Assembly (NCBI GenBank): GCA_001899585.1
Contig: MKWE01000043.1
Location: 4,629-68,628, forward strand
DNA length: 64,000 nt
Direction: 5' to 3'
Origin: Rhodospirillales bacterium 70-18
GTDB taxonomy: Bacteria; Pseudomonadota; Alphaproteobacteria; Acetobacterales; Acetobacteraceae
Below are positions 63,807 through 64,000 of the stretch, piece after piece. Below the pieces are notes generated by a model. The model saw only the letters and a program-made list of their open reading frames with translations, was not told where the DNA came from and did not search any database. Positions within the stretch are counted from its first letter, which is position 1. Every line of letters begins with the position of its first letter. A program made the translations under genes and the position numbers.

Positions 63807-64000
63807 TCACGCCGGTTCCGTGAAGCTCGGCTCGGTCGGCTCGGTCACGTCGTAGTCGCGTTCCCAGCCCTCGTTCTCGAGCTTCAGCGACTGGATCGCC
63901 ACCGCGTTGGCGCTGGCATCCAGTTCCGGCAGTGCCTGGAATTCCGACGGCCAGCAGCGATACAGCTTGTAGGCAATCGCCAGCTGCCCCGCCTCGTTAT
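63807..64000 (-). CDS. Phage tail tube protein, C-terminal part (Afp1/5 type), cut by window edge
   Basis: The visible 3' end encodes AIAYKLYRCWPSEFQALPEL then DASANAVAIQSLKLENEGWE and RDYDVTEPTEPSFTEPA, matching the C-terminus of T4 gp19-like tube proteins. The N-terminal majority lies beyond base 64000. Other tube and sheath genes are expected further upstream of this operon. Confidence 0.85.
   Translation of the reverse strand, partial: NEAGQLAIAYKLYRCWPSEFQALPELDASANAVAIQSLKLENEGWERDYDVTEPTEPSFTEPA

Overview
The window is very GC-rich DNA with dense, overlapping genes. It carries a set of alphaproteobacterial core genes (hisG, hisD, infA, maf, a short RNase E/G, yacG and tRNA-Phe) beside large accessory blocks. 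Gene content and codon style suggest a Rhodospirillales/Acetobacteraceae-type organism. This is inference; no rRNA or species marker is present.

Left part (1-28.9 kb): an accessory region littered with broken mobile elements (IS630, IS3, IS481, IS1380 and IS5 remnants, a clipped serine resolvase, a HipA fragment, an integrase N-terminus). It holds three functional blocks. (i) A dipeptide/oligopeptide ABC importer on the minus strand (SBP2-dppB-dppC-dppD-dppF, 8901 to 3681), facing a second substrate-binding gene on the plus strand. The two binding-protein genes share an almost identical inverted tract of 377 bp. (ii) A two-partner secretion operon on the minus strand (TpsB transporter, a 1897-aa haemagglutinin-type TpsA, and a lipoprotein with TPR-like and CHAT protease domains), translationally coupled at its end. 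(iii) A LysR-controlled catabolic and uptake operon (HpcH/HpaI aldolase, D-2-hydroxyacid dehydrogenase, hydratase, fused TRAP permease, TRAP binding protein, alpha/beta hydrolase) with a frameshifted 4-oxalocrotonate tautomerase gene facing it. The block ends at tRNA-Phe(GAA), next to an integrase remnant, so a tRNA-borne island boundary is plausible.

Middle (29-40 kb): the core cluster hisG-hisD-infA-maf-rng-yacG on the minus strand. Next comes a YcaO/TfuA locus with a small upstream ORF (candidate RiPP-type thioamidation cassette; tfuA is frameshifted). It is followed by a double adenylate-cyclase/TolB/TPR protein downstream of a Crp/Fnr regulator, and by two small plus-strand genes, one encoding a secreted peptide with EGGPEN repeats.

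Right part (40.4-64 kb): one long minus-strand run of tightly overlapping genes encoding an extracellular contractile injection system (eCIS, Afp/PVC-like phage-tail-derived machine). Reading from the window edge it contains: tube protein (cut by the edge), gp51-like protein, Pro/Ala-rich linker, DUF4255 cap, AAA+ ATPase, small protein, DUF4157 candidate effector, a novel HEGRH protein, CIS tube-binding protein, LysM-like protein, gpD/VgrG-like hub, gp5-like spike, PAAR-like tip, gp25 wedge, two large baseplate proteins, a tail protein I with a beta-helix extension, and a DUF6519 protein. This is the most interesting system in the window. Sheath genes are expected beyond base 64000.
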